Source: Streptomyces sp. HUAS 15-9 (GTDB lineage: Bacteria; Actinomycetota; Actinomycetes; Streptomycetales; Streptomycetaceae). From it: a stretch of DNA of 64,000 bases. Of this stretch, positions 25,587-34,304 are shown one piece after another (within the stretch, counting starts at the first letter, position 1; each line of letters opens with the position of its first letter). The position numbers and the translations under genes were made by a program. Location: positions 7,130,001-7,194,000 of the forward strand of contig NZ_CP106798.1 of assembly GCF_025642155.1 (NCBI RefSeq). Reading direction: 5' to 3'. The notes beneath the pieces were generated by a model that did not search any database, had not been told where the DNA came from, and saw only the letters and a list, made by a program, of their open reading frames with translations.

Positions 25587-26696
25587 TCAGGCCACCCGGT
25601 AGGGGTGTGCCCGCTCCGGGGCGAGGCCGAGACCGAGGCCGGGCGCGCCGTCGGCGCCGGGCGTCAGGATGCCGCCGGGGGCGGAGAGGACGCCGTCGAA
25701 AAAGGTGCGTTCGATGCGGACGTGGTCGTGGAACCACTCGAGGTGGCGCAGGTTGGGCACCGCGGCGGCGGCGTGCGCATGGGCGTGCGGGGCGCAGTGT
25801 CCGGAGATGTCGATGCCGTGGGCCTCGGCGAGAGCGGCGGCGCGCAGCCAGACGGTGATGCCTCCGCAGCGGGTGACGTCGGCCTGGAGGCAGTCCACCG
25901 CTCCGGCGGCGAGCAGGTGCGCGAAGTACGGCAGGGTGTAGCCGTACTCGCCGGCCGTCACCTCCTGGGGCACTTGGTCGCGGATCGCGGCGAGGGTGCC
26001 CGGGTGGTCGGAGGAGACCGGCTCCTCGAACCAGGTGACGCCCTCGTCGGCAAGCGCCCGGCCCATCCGCACGGCCTGCTTGGCGCCGTAGCCGCCGTTG
26101 GCGTCGACGTAGAGCTCGGCAGAGTCACCGATGACGGCTCGGGCCCGGGCGACGCGCCGCTGGTCGCGTTCCTCGCGGCACCCCCACGACTCCGCGATCT
26201 TGATCTTGACACGGGGAATGCCGTCGTCCTCGACCCAGCCGCGCAGTTGCCGTTCCAGCCGGTCGTCGTCGTACGTGGTGAAGCCGCCGCTGCCGTAGAC
26301 GGGCACGTCGTCGCGGGCCGCGCCCAGCAGGCGCACCAGCGGGAGGCCGAGGAGGCGGGCCTTGCAGTCCCACAGCGCGATGTCCACGGCCGAGATCGCC
26401 TGGGCGGCCACGCCGGGCTGCCCGGCGTTGCGCACCGCCCGGTGCATGGCTTCGTTCACCCGTGGCACGTCGAGGGCGGGAGAGCCCGTGACCACGCCGA
26501 CGAGCAGGTCGTCGACGACACGTGCCGTCGCGGCGGGCGCGTAGGTGTAGCCGAGGCCGGTGACGCTCCCGCAGGCGACGGTCGCCACGACCAGGGTCGT
26601 GCTGTCCCAGGCGAGGGTGCCGTCTGCCTCGGGGGCGTCGGTGGGCACGGTGTAGACGGCTGTGTCCACCCGCTCCACGACCGGGCTGTCGCTCAT
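25587..26696 (-). CDS. Enolase-superfamily (mandelate racemase/muconate lactonizing type) enzyme
   Basis: 369 aa; ATG 26696 overlaps the TPP-enzyme stop (ATGA). The capping domain is residues about 1-125. In the barrel are the KIKI Lys pair (RVKIKIAESWG, about 175), metal ligands in YVDANGGYG and TWFEEPVSSDHPG, then QADVTRCGG and a C-terminal GHCAPHAHAH loop supplying a His. It abstracts a proton alpha to a carboxylate; a sugar-acid dehydratase is plausible given the pyruvate/lactate-type neighbours (inference). Confidence 0.88.
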   Translation of the reverse strand: MSDSPVVERVDTAVYTVPTDAPEADGTLAWDSTTLVVATVACGSVTGLGYTYAPAATARVVDDLLVGVVTGSPALDVPRVNEAMHRAVRNAGQPGVAAQAISAVDIALWDCKARLLGLPLVRLLGAARDDVPVYGSGGFTTYDDDRLERQLRGWVEDDGIPRVKIKIAESWGCREERDQRRVARARAVIGDSAELYVDANGGYGAKQAVRMGRALADEGVTWFEEPVSSDHPGTLAAIRDQVPQEVTAGEYGYTLPYFAHLLAAGAVDCLQADVTRCGGITVWLRAAALAEAHGIDISGHCAPHAHAHAAAAVPNLRHLEWFHDHVRIERTFFDGVLSAPGGILTPGADGAPGLGLGLAPERAHPYRVA

Positions 26697-28525
26697 GTGC
26701 CGTCCTTCTCGTCCCTCGCCCCGGGCCGGTCCGTGCGGTGGCGGTGGCCGGGCAGGAACTCCTGGACCTTGGCCTTGAAGCCCTGGCGGACCATGGCCGC
26801 CCGGTCGCTGTCGCCCTTGAGGACCGAGGTCGCCGCTGCCTCGATCTGGTCGAGGGTCGCGTGCGGCGGGATCGGTGGGACGGCGGGGTCGGTCACGAAG
26901 TCCAGGACGCAGGGCCGGTCGGCGGCCAGCGCGGCCTGCCAGGCGTCCACGACGTCGCCCGGTTTCTCGACCCGTATGCCTTTGAGGCCCACCATGCGGG
27001 CGAAGTCGGCGTAGGCGATGTCGGGGATCGACTGGGAGGGCAGGAACTGCGGGGCGCCTTCCATGGCCCGCATCTCCCAGGTGACCTGGTTGAGGTCCTG
27101 GTTGTTCAGTACCGCCACGATCAGCCGGGGGTCCTCCCATTCGGGGTAGTACTTCGCGACGGTGATCAGCTCGGCCATGCCGTTCATCTGCATCGCCCCG
27201 TCTCCGACGAGCGCGATCGCCGGCCGGTCGCCGTGCGCGAACTTGGCGCCGATCGCGTACGGCACCCCGGGCCCCATCGTGGCGAGCGTGCCGGACAGCG
27301 AACCGCGCATGGCACCGCGCAGCCGCAGATGGCGGGCGTACCAGTTGGCGGCCGAGCCGGAGTCGGAGGAAAGGATCACGTTCTCCGGCAGCAGGCCGTC
27401 CAGCGCGTGGACGACGTACTCGGGGTTGAGCGGGTCGGCGTCGACCGCGGCGCGCCGCTGCATGACCTCCCACCAGCGGGCGGTGTTCTTCTCGATCCGC
27501 TCGCGCCAGCTGTCGTGCTTCTTCGTGTCGAGCAGCGGCAGCAGCCGGGCCAGCGTCCGACGGGCGTCGCCGACGAGGTTGACCTCGAACGGGTAGCGCA
27601 TCCCGACCATGTGCGGGTCGATGTCGATCTGCACGGCCCGCGCCTGCCCGAACTCCGGCAGGAACTGCGTATAGGGGAAGGAGGAGCCGATGACGAGGAG
27701 GGTGTCGCAGCCCACCATCAGCTCGTACGAGGGCCGGGTGCCCAGCAGTCCGATGGAGCCGGTGACATACGGCAGGTCGTCGTCGAGGGCGTCCTTGCCC
27801 AGCAGCGCCTTGGCCACGCCGGCGCCGAGCCGGTCGGCGACCGCCATGACCTCCTGCCGGGCCCCGCGGGCGCCCTGCCCGACCAGGAGCGCGACCTTCT
27901 CGCCCGCGTTGAGCACCTCGGCGGCACGGGCGAGGTCCTCGTCGCCCGGCACCGGAGCGTACTGCGGCATACCGAGGCTGGAGGGCACCATCTTGAAGGC
28001 GTGTCCGGGCGGTGAGTAGTCCAGCTCCTGGACGTCGGCGGGGATGATCAGAGCCGTCGGAGAACGGCGTGCCACGGCGGTGCGGATCGCCCGGTCCAGG
28101 ACGCCTGGCAGCTGCTCGGGGACGGTGACCATCTCGCAGAAGTCCGAGGCGACGTCCTTGTACAGGCTGACCAGGTCGACCTCCTGCTGGTAGGAGCCGC
28201 CCATGGCACTGCGGTTGGTCTGTCCGACGATCGCGACGACGGGCACGTGGTCGAGCTTGGCGTCGTACAGCCCGTTGAGGAGGTGGATGGCGCCGGGCCC
28301 GGACGTGGCGGCGCACACCCCGATCTTGCCGGAGAACTTGGCGTAGCCGACGGCTTCGAAGGCCGACATCTCCTCGTGCCGGGACTGGATGAAGCGGGGG
28401 TTGTCGTCGGCACGGCCCCAGGCCGCGAGCAGACCGTTGATGCCGTCACCGGGGTAGGCGAAGACATGCTCCACCTCCCATGCGCGCAGGCGATCGAGGA
28501 GATGGTCGGAAACCTTCTGCGACAT
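26693..28525 (-). CDS. Thiamine-pyrophosphate enzyme, pyruvate oxidase/dehydrogenase (PoxB-like)
   Basis: 610 aa from ATG 28525 (GGAAAGG 9 nt upstream; a TTG at 28534 is less well placed). Three domains: TPP-PYR with catalytic Glu in SRHEEMSAFEA (about 50); central FAD/nucleotide-type domain (about 195-330); TPP-PP with GDGAMQMNGMAE and LNNQDLNQ for Mg/TPP. It resembles pyruvate:quinone oxidoreductase and acetolactate synthase-like enzymes. A 4-bp overlap couples it to the enolase-family gene. Confidence 0.9.
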   Translation of the reverse strand: MSQKVSDHLLDRLRAWEVEHVFAYPGDGINGLLAAWGRADDNPRFIQSRHEEMSAFEAVGYAKFSGKIGVCAATSGPGAIHLLNGLYDAKLDHVPVVAIVGQTNRSAMGGSYQQEVDLVSLYKDVASDFCEMVTVPEQLPGVLDRAIRTAVARRSPTALIIPADVQELDYSPPGHAFKMVPSSLGMPQYAPVPGDEDLARAAEVLNAGEKVALLVGQGARGARQEVMAVADRLGAGVAKALLGKDALDDDLPYVTGSIGLLGTRPSYELMVGCDTLLVIGSSFPYTQFLPEFGQARAVQIDIDPHMVGMRYPFEVNLVGDARRTLARLLPLLDTKKHDSWRERIEKNTARWWEVMQRRAAVDADPLNPEYVVHALDGLLPENVILSSDSGSAANWYARHLRLRGAMRGSLSGTLATMGPGVPYAIGAKFAHGDRPAIALVGDGAMQMNGMAELITVAKYYPEWEDPRLIVAVLNNQDLNQVTWEMRAMEGAPQFLPSQSIPDIAYADFARMVGLKGIRVEKPGDVVDAWQAALAADRPCVLDFVTDPAVPPIPPHATLDQIEAAATSVLKGDSDRAAMVRQGFKAKVQEFLPGHRHRTDRPGARDEKDGT

Positions 28526-28632
28526 GTTCGACAACCTTTCCGGTAGTGCCTTCAGTGCCTTTGCGAAGAGGGATCAGAGGTGGTGCGGCGAGCGCAGCGC
28601 CGCTCGACCGGCGACTGCCGCGGCGGCCGTCG

Positions 28633-31600
28633 TCAGGGTGGCCGCGCGCATGCGGTGGCCGCCCAGCGGGCCGCGCGGGAGGGCGGGGCGGGACGTACGG
28701 CCAGGCGTTCGGGGTGCTCGGTCGGGAGTGTGCCCTCCAGGCCGAGGGCCAGGACCTCCGCCAGGTGCAGGGCCCGCCGTCCGGTACCGCCCTGTTCGAT
28801 CTGGGTACGGCAGCTGAAGCCGTCGGCGAGGACGAGATGATCCGGGGCGGTGGCGCGGACCGCGGGCAGGACGCCCTGTTCTGCGACGGCCATGGAGACC
28901 TCGTGGTGGCCGCGTTCGAAGCCGAAGTTGCCGGCCAGGCCACAGCAGCCTTCGTCGAGGACGTCGGCGTCGAGGTGAGCGCGGCGCATCAGCTCGCGGT
29001 CCGCGTCGAACTTCATGATGGCGTGCTGGTGGCAGTGGGTCTGCACGGTCGCCCGCCTGCTGAGCCGCGGGGGCCGCCAGTCGCCGGGCGCGTGGTGGAC
29101 GAGGTGTTCGGCGAAGGTGCGGACCTGTCCGGCCAGCCGCTTGACGTCCTGGTCGGCGGGCATCAGCTCGGGGGCGTCGGAGCGGAAGACGGCGGTGCAG
29201 GACGGTTCGAGGCCGATGACCGGGGTGCCCGCCTCCAGGTAGGGGCGCAGTACGCCGAGGGTGCGGCGCAGCACCTTCTGCGCGAGTGGCAGCTGCCCGG
29301 TGGAGATCCAGGTCAGCCCGCAGCACACCGGCCGGGTGGGTACGGCGACGCGGAAGCCGGCGTCCTCCAGGACGCGTACGGCCGAGACGGCGATCGAGGG
29401 ATGGAAGGAGTTGCTGAAGGTGTCCGGCCACAGGACGACGGTGCGTGGGTCGGCCGGGTCGGGTTCCTCGATGCCGCGGTTCTGCCACCACTGCTGGAAG
29501 GACTGCTCGGCGAACACCGGTGCCGAGCGGGCCTCGTCCACGTCGGCCAGGCGCTTGCCCGCCCGTGCCAGACCGGGCGCGTGCAGGACACTGTTGACCA
29601 GCCCGGGTGCGATACGGGACAGCCGGGCCCATACGGGGAGCCAGCCCATGGAGTAGTGGGCGGCGGGGCGCACCCGGCCCTCGTAGTGGTGGGCGAGGAA
29701 CTCCGCCTTGAGGGTGGCCATGTCGACGCCGGTCGGGCAGTCCGACTTGCAGCCCTTGCAGGCCAGGCACAGGTCCAGCGCGTCGCGAACCTCGGTGGAG
29801 TGCCAGCCGTCGGTGACGGCAGAGTCGGCATGGCCGTCGAGCATCTCGAACAGCAGCCTGGCGCGGCCGCGGGTGGAGTGTTCCTCCTCCATGGTGGCCC
29901 GGTAGGAGGGGCACATGACGCCCCCGGAGTGGCCGCGGCAGTTGCCGATGCCCACACACCGCATCACCGCCCGGTTGAAGGAATGGTCGTCCTCGGGGAA
30001 GCCGAAGTGCGTCGCCGGGGTCCTCGGGCGCCAGGCGGAACCGAGACGCAGCTGGCCGTCGACGGGGTTGGGATGGACGATCTTGCCGGGATTCATCCGG
30101 TTGTCCGGGTCGAACAGCGCCTTCAGCTCGCCGAACGCGCCCACCAGCCGCTCACCGAACATACGGGTGAGCAGCTCTCCCCGGGACTGGCCGTCGCCGT
30201 GCTCGCCGGAGAGGGAACCGCCGTAGGAGACGACGAGATCGGCGGCCCGCTCCAGGAAGCGGCGGAAGTCGGCAACGCCTTCGGCGGTGCGGAGCCCGAA
30301 CGGGATGCGGGTGTGGACGCAGCCCTGCCCGAAGTGCCCGTACAGGGACGGGTGGTCGTAGTCGAACTCCCCGAACAACTCCTTCAGGTCCCGCAGATAA
30401 TCGCCGAGCCGCTCGGGCGGTACGGCCGAGTCCTCCCAGCCCTCCCACGTCTCCCGGTCGTCGGGCGGGCGGGCGGTGACGCCGAGCCCGGCCTCGCGCG
30501 CCCTGAGCATCCGCTGCTCGCGCTCGGGATCGTCGGAGAACGCGACCTCGGCGTCCTTCTCGGTGCGGCCGACGGCGCGCAGCAGGGCGTGCGCCTGCTC
30601 GTCGACCTCCTCCTGGCTGTCGCCGCCGAACTGCAGCATCAGCCAGCTGTCACCCTGCGGCAGGGCGTTCAAAGATGCCAGGTAGGCGCCTTCCTCGCGC
30701 ATCAGCTGGGCCATCCGGCCGTCCAGCGCCTCCAACTGCCCGGGCGAACAGTGCTCAAGCAGCCGGGGCACGTCGTCGGCGGCGGCGCAGATGTCGTCGT
30801 AGCCGAGGACCAGCAGCGACTGGTACGCGGGTACCGGCACCAGGTCTAGTTCGGCGTGCAGCACGGTCACCAGGGTTCCCTCGCTGCCGACCAGCGCCCG
30901 GGCCACGTCGAAGCCGTTTTCCGGCAGCAGCGAGTCGAGGTTGTAGCCGGAGACCCGGCGCGGGATCTTCGGGTAGCCGCGGCGGATGTCGGCGAGGTAC
31001 TCGGTGACGATACGGTCCAGGCCGGCGTAGAGCTCGGCGCGGCGGCCGCCCTCCGCGGCGATTTGCGCCCGCTCAGCCTTCGAGGTCGGCCCGACCCACA
31101 TCCGGACGCCGTCGTAGGTGAGCACCTCCAGACGGCGCACGTTGTCGACGGTCTTGCCGTATGCCTGCGCGGACGCGCCGCACGAGTTGTTGCCGATCAT
31201 GCCGCCCAGTGCACAGTGGCTGTGCGTCGACGGCTTCGGGCCGAACTGCAGCCGATGGCCGGCCAGCCGCCGGTTGAGCACGTCCAGCACGATTCCCGGC
31301 TCGACCACGCAGGTCCGGGCGTCGGGATCGACGGCGACGAGCCGGTGGCAGTACTTGCTCCAGTCGATCACCACGGCCGTGTTCGTCGACTGTCCGGCGA
31401 GGCTGGTGCCGCCGCCCCGCGACAGGACCGGGGCACCGAACCGGGCGCACACCCGCACCGCCGCCATCCCGGCTTCCACCGTACGAGGCACCACCACGCC
31501 GATCGGCACCTGCCGGTAGTTGGAGCCGTCCGTGGCGTAGGCGCCCCTGCTGCCCGCGTCGAACCTGACCTCGGCGTCCACCTCCTCGACCAGGGCCGCC

Positions 31601-31653
31601 GTCAGCCCGGCCACGTCCACGCCCGCGGAAGTACCGAAGGAGGTGCGAGTCAT
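28633..31653 (-). CDS. FAD-linked oxidase fused to 4Fe-4S/CCG domain (D-lactate/glycolate dehydrogenase-like)
   Basis: 1006 aa. The N-terminal FAD_binding_4 domain (GAPVLSRGGGTSLAGQSTN at about 74-92; GGMIGNNSCGA) and FAD-oxidase C-terminal domain (SGEHGDGQSRGELL) are followed by a ferredoxin-like region (NCRGHSGGVMCPSYRAT; LCLACKGCKSDCPTGVD) and CCG-type Cys-rich segments (RPVCCGLTW, EGCCGLAGNFG). This is the GlcD-GlcF/Dld2 fusion layout, oxidising a 2-hydroxyacid and passing electrons on. It is the first gene of the operon, 107 bp before the TPP enzyme. Confidence 0.92.
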   Translation of the reverse strand: MTRTSFGTSAGVDVAGLTAALVEEVDAEVRFDAGSRGAYATDGSNYRQVPIGVVVPRTVEAGMAAVRVCARFGAPVLSRGGGTSLAGQSTNTAVVIDWSKYCHRLVAVDPDARTCVVEPGIVLDVLNRRLAGHRLQFGPKPSTHSHCALGGMIGNNSCGASAQAYGKTVDNVRRLEVLTYDGVRMWVGPTSKAERAQIAAEGGRRAELYAGLDRIVTEYLADIRRGYPKIPRRVSGYNLDSLLPENGFDVARALVGSEGTLVTVLHAELDLVPVPAYQSLLVLGYDDICAAADDVPRLLEHCSPGQLEALDGRMAQLMREEGAYLASLNALPQGDSWLMLQFGGDSQEEVDEQAHALLRAVGRTEKDAEVAFSDDPEREQRMLRAREAGLGVTARPPDDRETWEGWEDSAVPPERLGDYLRDLKELFGEFDYDHPSLYGHFGQGCVHTRIPFGLRTAEGVADFRRFLERAADLVVSYGGSLSGEHGDGQSRGELLTRMFGERLVGAFGELKALFDPDNRMNPGKIVHPNPVDGQLRLGSAWRPRTPATHFGFPEDDHSFNRAVMRCVGIGNCRGHSGGVMCPSYRATMEEEHSTRGRARLLFEMLDGHADSAVTDGWHSTEVRDALDLCLACKGCKSDCPTGVDMATLKAEFLAHHYEGRVRPAAHYSMGWLPVWARLSRIAPGLVNSVLHAPGLARAGKRLADVDEARSAPVFAEQSFQQWWQNRGIEEPDPADPRTVVLWPDTFSNSFHPSIAVSAVRVLEDAGFRVAVPTRPVCCGLTWISTGQLPLAQKVLRRTLGVLRPYLEAGTPVIGLEPSCTAVFRSDAPELMPADQDVKRLAGQVRTFAEHLVHHAPGDWRPPRLSRRATVQTHCHQHAIMKFDADRELMRRAHLDADVLDEGCCGLAGNFGFERGHHEVSMAVAEQGVLPAVRATAPDHLVLADGFSCRTQIEQGGTGRRALHLAEVLALGLEGTLPTEHPERLAVRPAPPSRAARWAATACARPP

Positions 31654-32264
31654 CAGGGGTAACCGCCTTCCTCAGCCGTGCACCGTGCGGGAGGCGTCGC
31701 GCCGTTCCCGGGGATCCGCGATGCCTCAGCTCCCGGGTACCCACCCCTGAACGCGCAATGGCACCCACTTCGGGGTCCGGCACCAGGATTCGGTGCGGTC
31801 GGAACCGGCCCGTAGCCGCGCGGGTGCGGGCACCACCAGGCGCTCACCAGTCGGAATTCCCGCAGGCCCCTCTCCATCGCAAGTGGCAGACCAAGTGCTG
31901 CGTAGAACGCATCTACGGGGCTGACACCGCCGTCGGTTCTCGTCGACCGGGCTGCGACCAGGCGACCGCCTGAAGACATTCGTCAGGCACTGGAGACCGC
32001 GATGGCCGAGACCCGGTCCGCCTGCACCGGGTACTTCCCCGACCTCGATTCCCTAGCCCGATCGCTCGACGTCCGCCCGGCCCACGGCGCGGCTGCCACC
32101 CCGCAACACCAGCAGCCCGGCAGCAGGCTCGGACTGCCCTGACGTCACAGGTGGAGGCTTCCTTGTCGAGCTGGAGCTCTCGTCCTCTCCGGGGTGCGGT
32201 GGGAACGGGTTCCTGTGACCGTATGAATGGAGGGGCCCAGTGGACGCGGCCGGAGGAGGCCACC
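31654..32264. other. Long non-coding spacer
   Basis: Divergent spacer of 611 bp between the minus-strand metabolic operon and a DUF5133 gene. It should hold promoters for both. A short open frame near 31965-32140 (including ALETAMAETRSACTGYFPDL) has no clear ribosome binding site or family. I see no repeats or RNA structure that I would call. Confidence 0.5.
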
Positions 32265-32489
32265 ATGCTGACGGCGCATCCTTCGCTCCTGCGGGAGCTG
32301 GTCGCACAGTGTGAGACGCTCCGGTGGCGTTTGGCACACGAGGGAGGCGTGGAAACGGCGCGGCGCCTGGAGGACGTCACGTACACACTGTGCGTGATCA
32401 CCGGCACTCGCTGTTTGGACAAGGCGCTCTCCGAGGCTCGTCGGCAGCTGCTCGATGCCCGGGCGGAGCAGCAGGCTCCCGGGCGCTGA
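32265..32489 (+). CDS. DUF5133 family protein
   Basis: 74 aa from ATG 32265, with GGAGGAGG ideally spaced, which decides the start over longer frames. The sequence MLTAHPSLLRELVAQCETL and RRLEDVTYTLCVITGTR match the short DUF5133 proteins widespread in Streptomyces. All-helical, no membrane segment. Function unknown. Confidence 0.82.
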   Translation: MLTAHPSLLRELVAQCETLRWRLAHEGGVETARRLEDVTYTLCVITGTRCLDKALSEARRQLLDARAEQQAPGR

Positions 32490-32491
32490 GT

Positions 32492-33004
32492 TCAGGGCAG
32501 GTCCGCGCTGTCGAGGCTGAGCAGTTCCATGAGCTGAGGCCGGTGGAGGCCGGCGATGTTCTCCAGCAGGTCGGGATGGCGCAGCAGAGGCGTGGCCTCC
32601 GTGTCCCGCTCTCCGGGGCTGGTCAGCCTGTGAAGGCCGTCGGCGGCGTGGTGCCTGTCCACGGTGACGGCCTGGTGGGCGGCGCGGTCGGCCAGGGCGG
32701 GGTCGGCCAGGAGGCAGGCTGCCCAGCTGACGACGGTTTCGTCGATCCAGGTGCGCCAGGCGGTGTCGTCGGGCTGGGGCTCGCTTCCGGTGAGCCGGTC
32801 CAGCCGGTGGGATCCGCTGGGTGCGAGCAGGTGAAGCAGCTGCACGTCGAGGTCGGTGGGGTAACTCAGGGCGGCGGCGAGTGTGACGGCCTGCCGGGCC
32901 TGGGCCTCGGCCAGCGCCCGGCTGAGCGCCCCGCCGGGGGCGGGGTAGGCGGCGAGAAGCCAGCGGGTGGAGGCGGCTATGACTGGTGTCAGGTCGTCGG
33001 TCAC
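32492..33004 (-). CDS. Hypothetical cytoplasmic protein
   Basis: 170 aa from GTG 33004 (GAGGGA upstream); a longer frame to 33142 exists but lacks a ribosome binding site. Mostly helical, Leu/Ala-rich, with WRTWIDETVVSWAACLLADP and Asp/His-rich TVDRHHAADGLHRL. Convergent with the DUF5133 gene with 2 bp between stops. No family is recognised. Confidence 0.65.
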   Translation of the reverse strand: MTDDLTPVIAASTRWLLAAYPAPGGALSRALAEAQARQAVTLAAALSYPTDLDVQLLHLLAPSGSHRLDRLTGSEPQPDDTAWRTWIDETVVSWAACLLADPALADRAAHQAVTVDRHHAADGLHRLTSPGERDTEATPLLRHPDLLENIAGLHRPQLMELLSLDSADLP

Positions 33005-33143
33005 GGCGGTCGGTCCCTCGGGGAGCGTGCTCGCCTGTGTCCGGCAGATCGGTCCCGCGAGCTGTGTCGTGGGGCCGCGCTGCCCCGCTTGGGATCCAAC
33101 AGCGTAGGCAGCGGGACCCGAAGAGGGAATGAGCGGCGTCACA

Positions 33144-33182
33144 GCCGGGCGCCCGGGTTCCCGACGGAACCCGGCGCCCGGC
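33144..33182 (-). terminator. Strong terminator of the hemerythrin gene
   Basis: GCCGGGCGCCCGGGTTC (33144-33160) pairs with GAACCCGGCGCCCGGC (33167-33182) with a single bulge, 30 bp downstream of the minus-strand stop. Confidence 0.75.
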
Positions 33183-33211
33183 CGCTCGGCCCGGAGCCTG
33201 CTCCTGCGGAG

Positions 33212-33772
33212 TCAGGACTTGCCGCGCCCTGTGATGAGGTCGCGTGCCCGGTCCACCAGGCCGGCGCCCGGGGCGAGGAGCTTGTTGGCGGGCGGGGTGT
33301 TCGGGGCGGCGGGGTGCGGGCGGGTCGGGGCCAGGGACTTGGCTCGGCGGATCTTGTCCCCGAGGTCGTTCAGTGCCTCGGGAGAGCAGGACCGGCGCAG
33401 CATCGGGAAGAGGTGCTCCTCCTCGTCCTGGACATGCGCGGAGACCTCGTCCATGAGCTCCCGCAGCAGCGGGCTCATCTTCGGATCGTCGGTGTCCGTC
33501 TTCTCCAGCTCCTTGAGGAGCTTCTCGACCCGGCCGTGGTCCGCGATCTCCTTGTCCGCGATCCGGTCTCCGCCGTCGATGTGCTCGCGTACCGCCGGGT
33601 ACAGGTACTCCTCCTCGGCGATCGAGTGCCGTACCAGTTCGATCGTGACCTCGTCCACCACGTCACGGAGTTCCTGCCCGCCGCCCGGCATCGCCTGGAT
33701 CCGGGCGAACATCTCCTCGACCTCCCGGTGGTCGGTCACCAGTTCCGCGATAGCGTCTCCGCCGTGCCCCAT
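33212..33772 (-). CDS. Hemerythrin HHE-domain protein
   Basis: 186 aa. The four-helix HHE fold has ligands in TDHREVEEMF (about 14), RHSIAEEEYLYP (about 49), DHGRVEKLL (about 80) and HVQDEEEHLFP (about 113), a complete set for a non-haem diiron site. The C-terminal 45 residues are Pro/Ala-rich and disordered. It binds O2 or NO or stores iron; in Streptomyces such proteins are stress-associated. Single gene followed by a strong terminator. Confidence 0.92.
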   Translation of the reverse strand: MGHGGDAIAELVTDHREVEEMFARIQAMPGGGQELRDVVDEVTIELVRHSIAEEEYLYPAVREHIDGGDRIADKEIADHGRVEKLLKELEKTDTDDPKMSPLLRELMDEVSAHVQDEEEHLFPMLRRSCSPEALNDLGDKIRRAKSLAPTRPHPAAPNTPPANKLLAPGAGLVDRARDLITGRGKS

Positions 33773-34304
33773 TGTCTGTCCGCCTCTCGCTGGTCATATC
33801 TGGGTCGGGTCGGTCCCGCCCAGCCGACAGTGGTTCCCCATCCGGACGGACCCTGCGCCACTCGGGGCGATGTCCACTCGTATGTCCACCCGGTCGGGTG
33901 CCTCCGTCATTCGGGAAGGTGCGTACGAACCGGCGCCCTGACCGTGTGTGCGACGGCGTGGCAGAGCACTACCGGCGCGCGTGCGAGGGCGGTCAGCCCT
34001 CGCCTCGTACGACGTTCCAGTCGCTCCCCTGCCGCAGCTGCGCCGAGTTGTTGTGAGCGTCGCGCGTGCGCAGGCCCGTACGCCTCGCCCGCGCAGGCGA
34101 CGCGCCCGCGCCCAGCCGGTCTCGGCTCGGTGAACGACGATCGGACTACTGGCTTGCGTGGTCACGCCGGCTCATCTTCCTTCTGGCTCAGACCTGTTGA
34201 GGTCTGGTCCATGCGACCTTGTCGTCTCCGTTGCTCTTCTCGTCCCGAGTGTCCAACGGGCCCGGCGTGAAACCCGGTTCGAGTCCGGCGGGGCGCGCTG
34301 CGGG
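33773..34304. other. Non-coding spacer
   Basis: 532 bp between two minus-strand genes. It contains an 8-bp hairpin GCGAGGGC/GCCCTCGC at 33983-34003 and a 7-bp one CAGACCT/AGGTCTG at 34190-34207, the latter a weak terminator candidate for the phosphatase gene. A plus-strand frame ending in CRSCAELL at 34056 has no supporting start. Otherwise nothing is seen. Confidence 0.45.

Noticed and set aside
31965..32140. Short frame containing ALETAMAETRSACTGYFPDL in the long spacer
   Set aside because: No start with a ribosome binding site and no recognised family; left as non-coding.
33983..34003. 8-bp hairpin as terminator of the SpoIIE gene
   Set aside because: It is about 300 bp beyond the stop codon and has no T-tract; mentioned only within the spacer entry.
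34273..34290. T-arm-like sequence (CCCGG-TTCGAGT-CCGGC) suggesting a tRNA 3' end
   Set aside because: No matching acceptor or anticodon arm lies in the 90 bases upstream, and one T-stem pair is mismatched; chance or at most a tiny att-like fragment.
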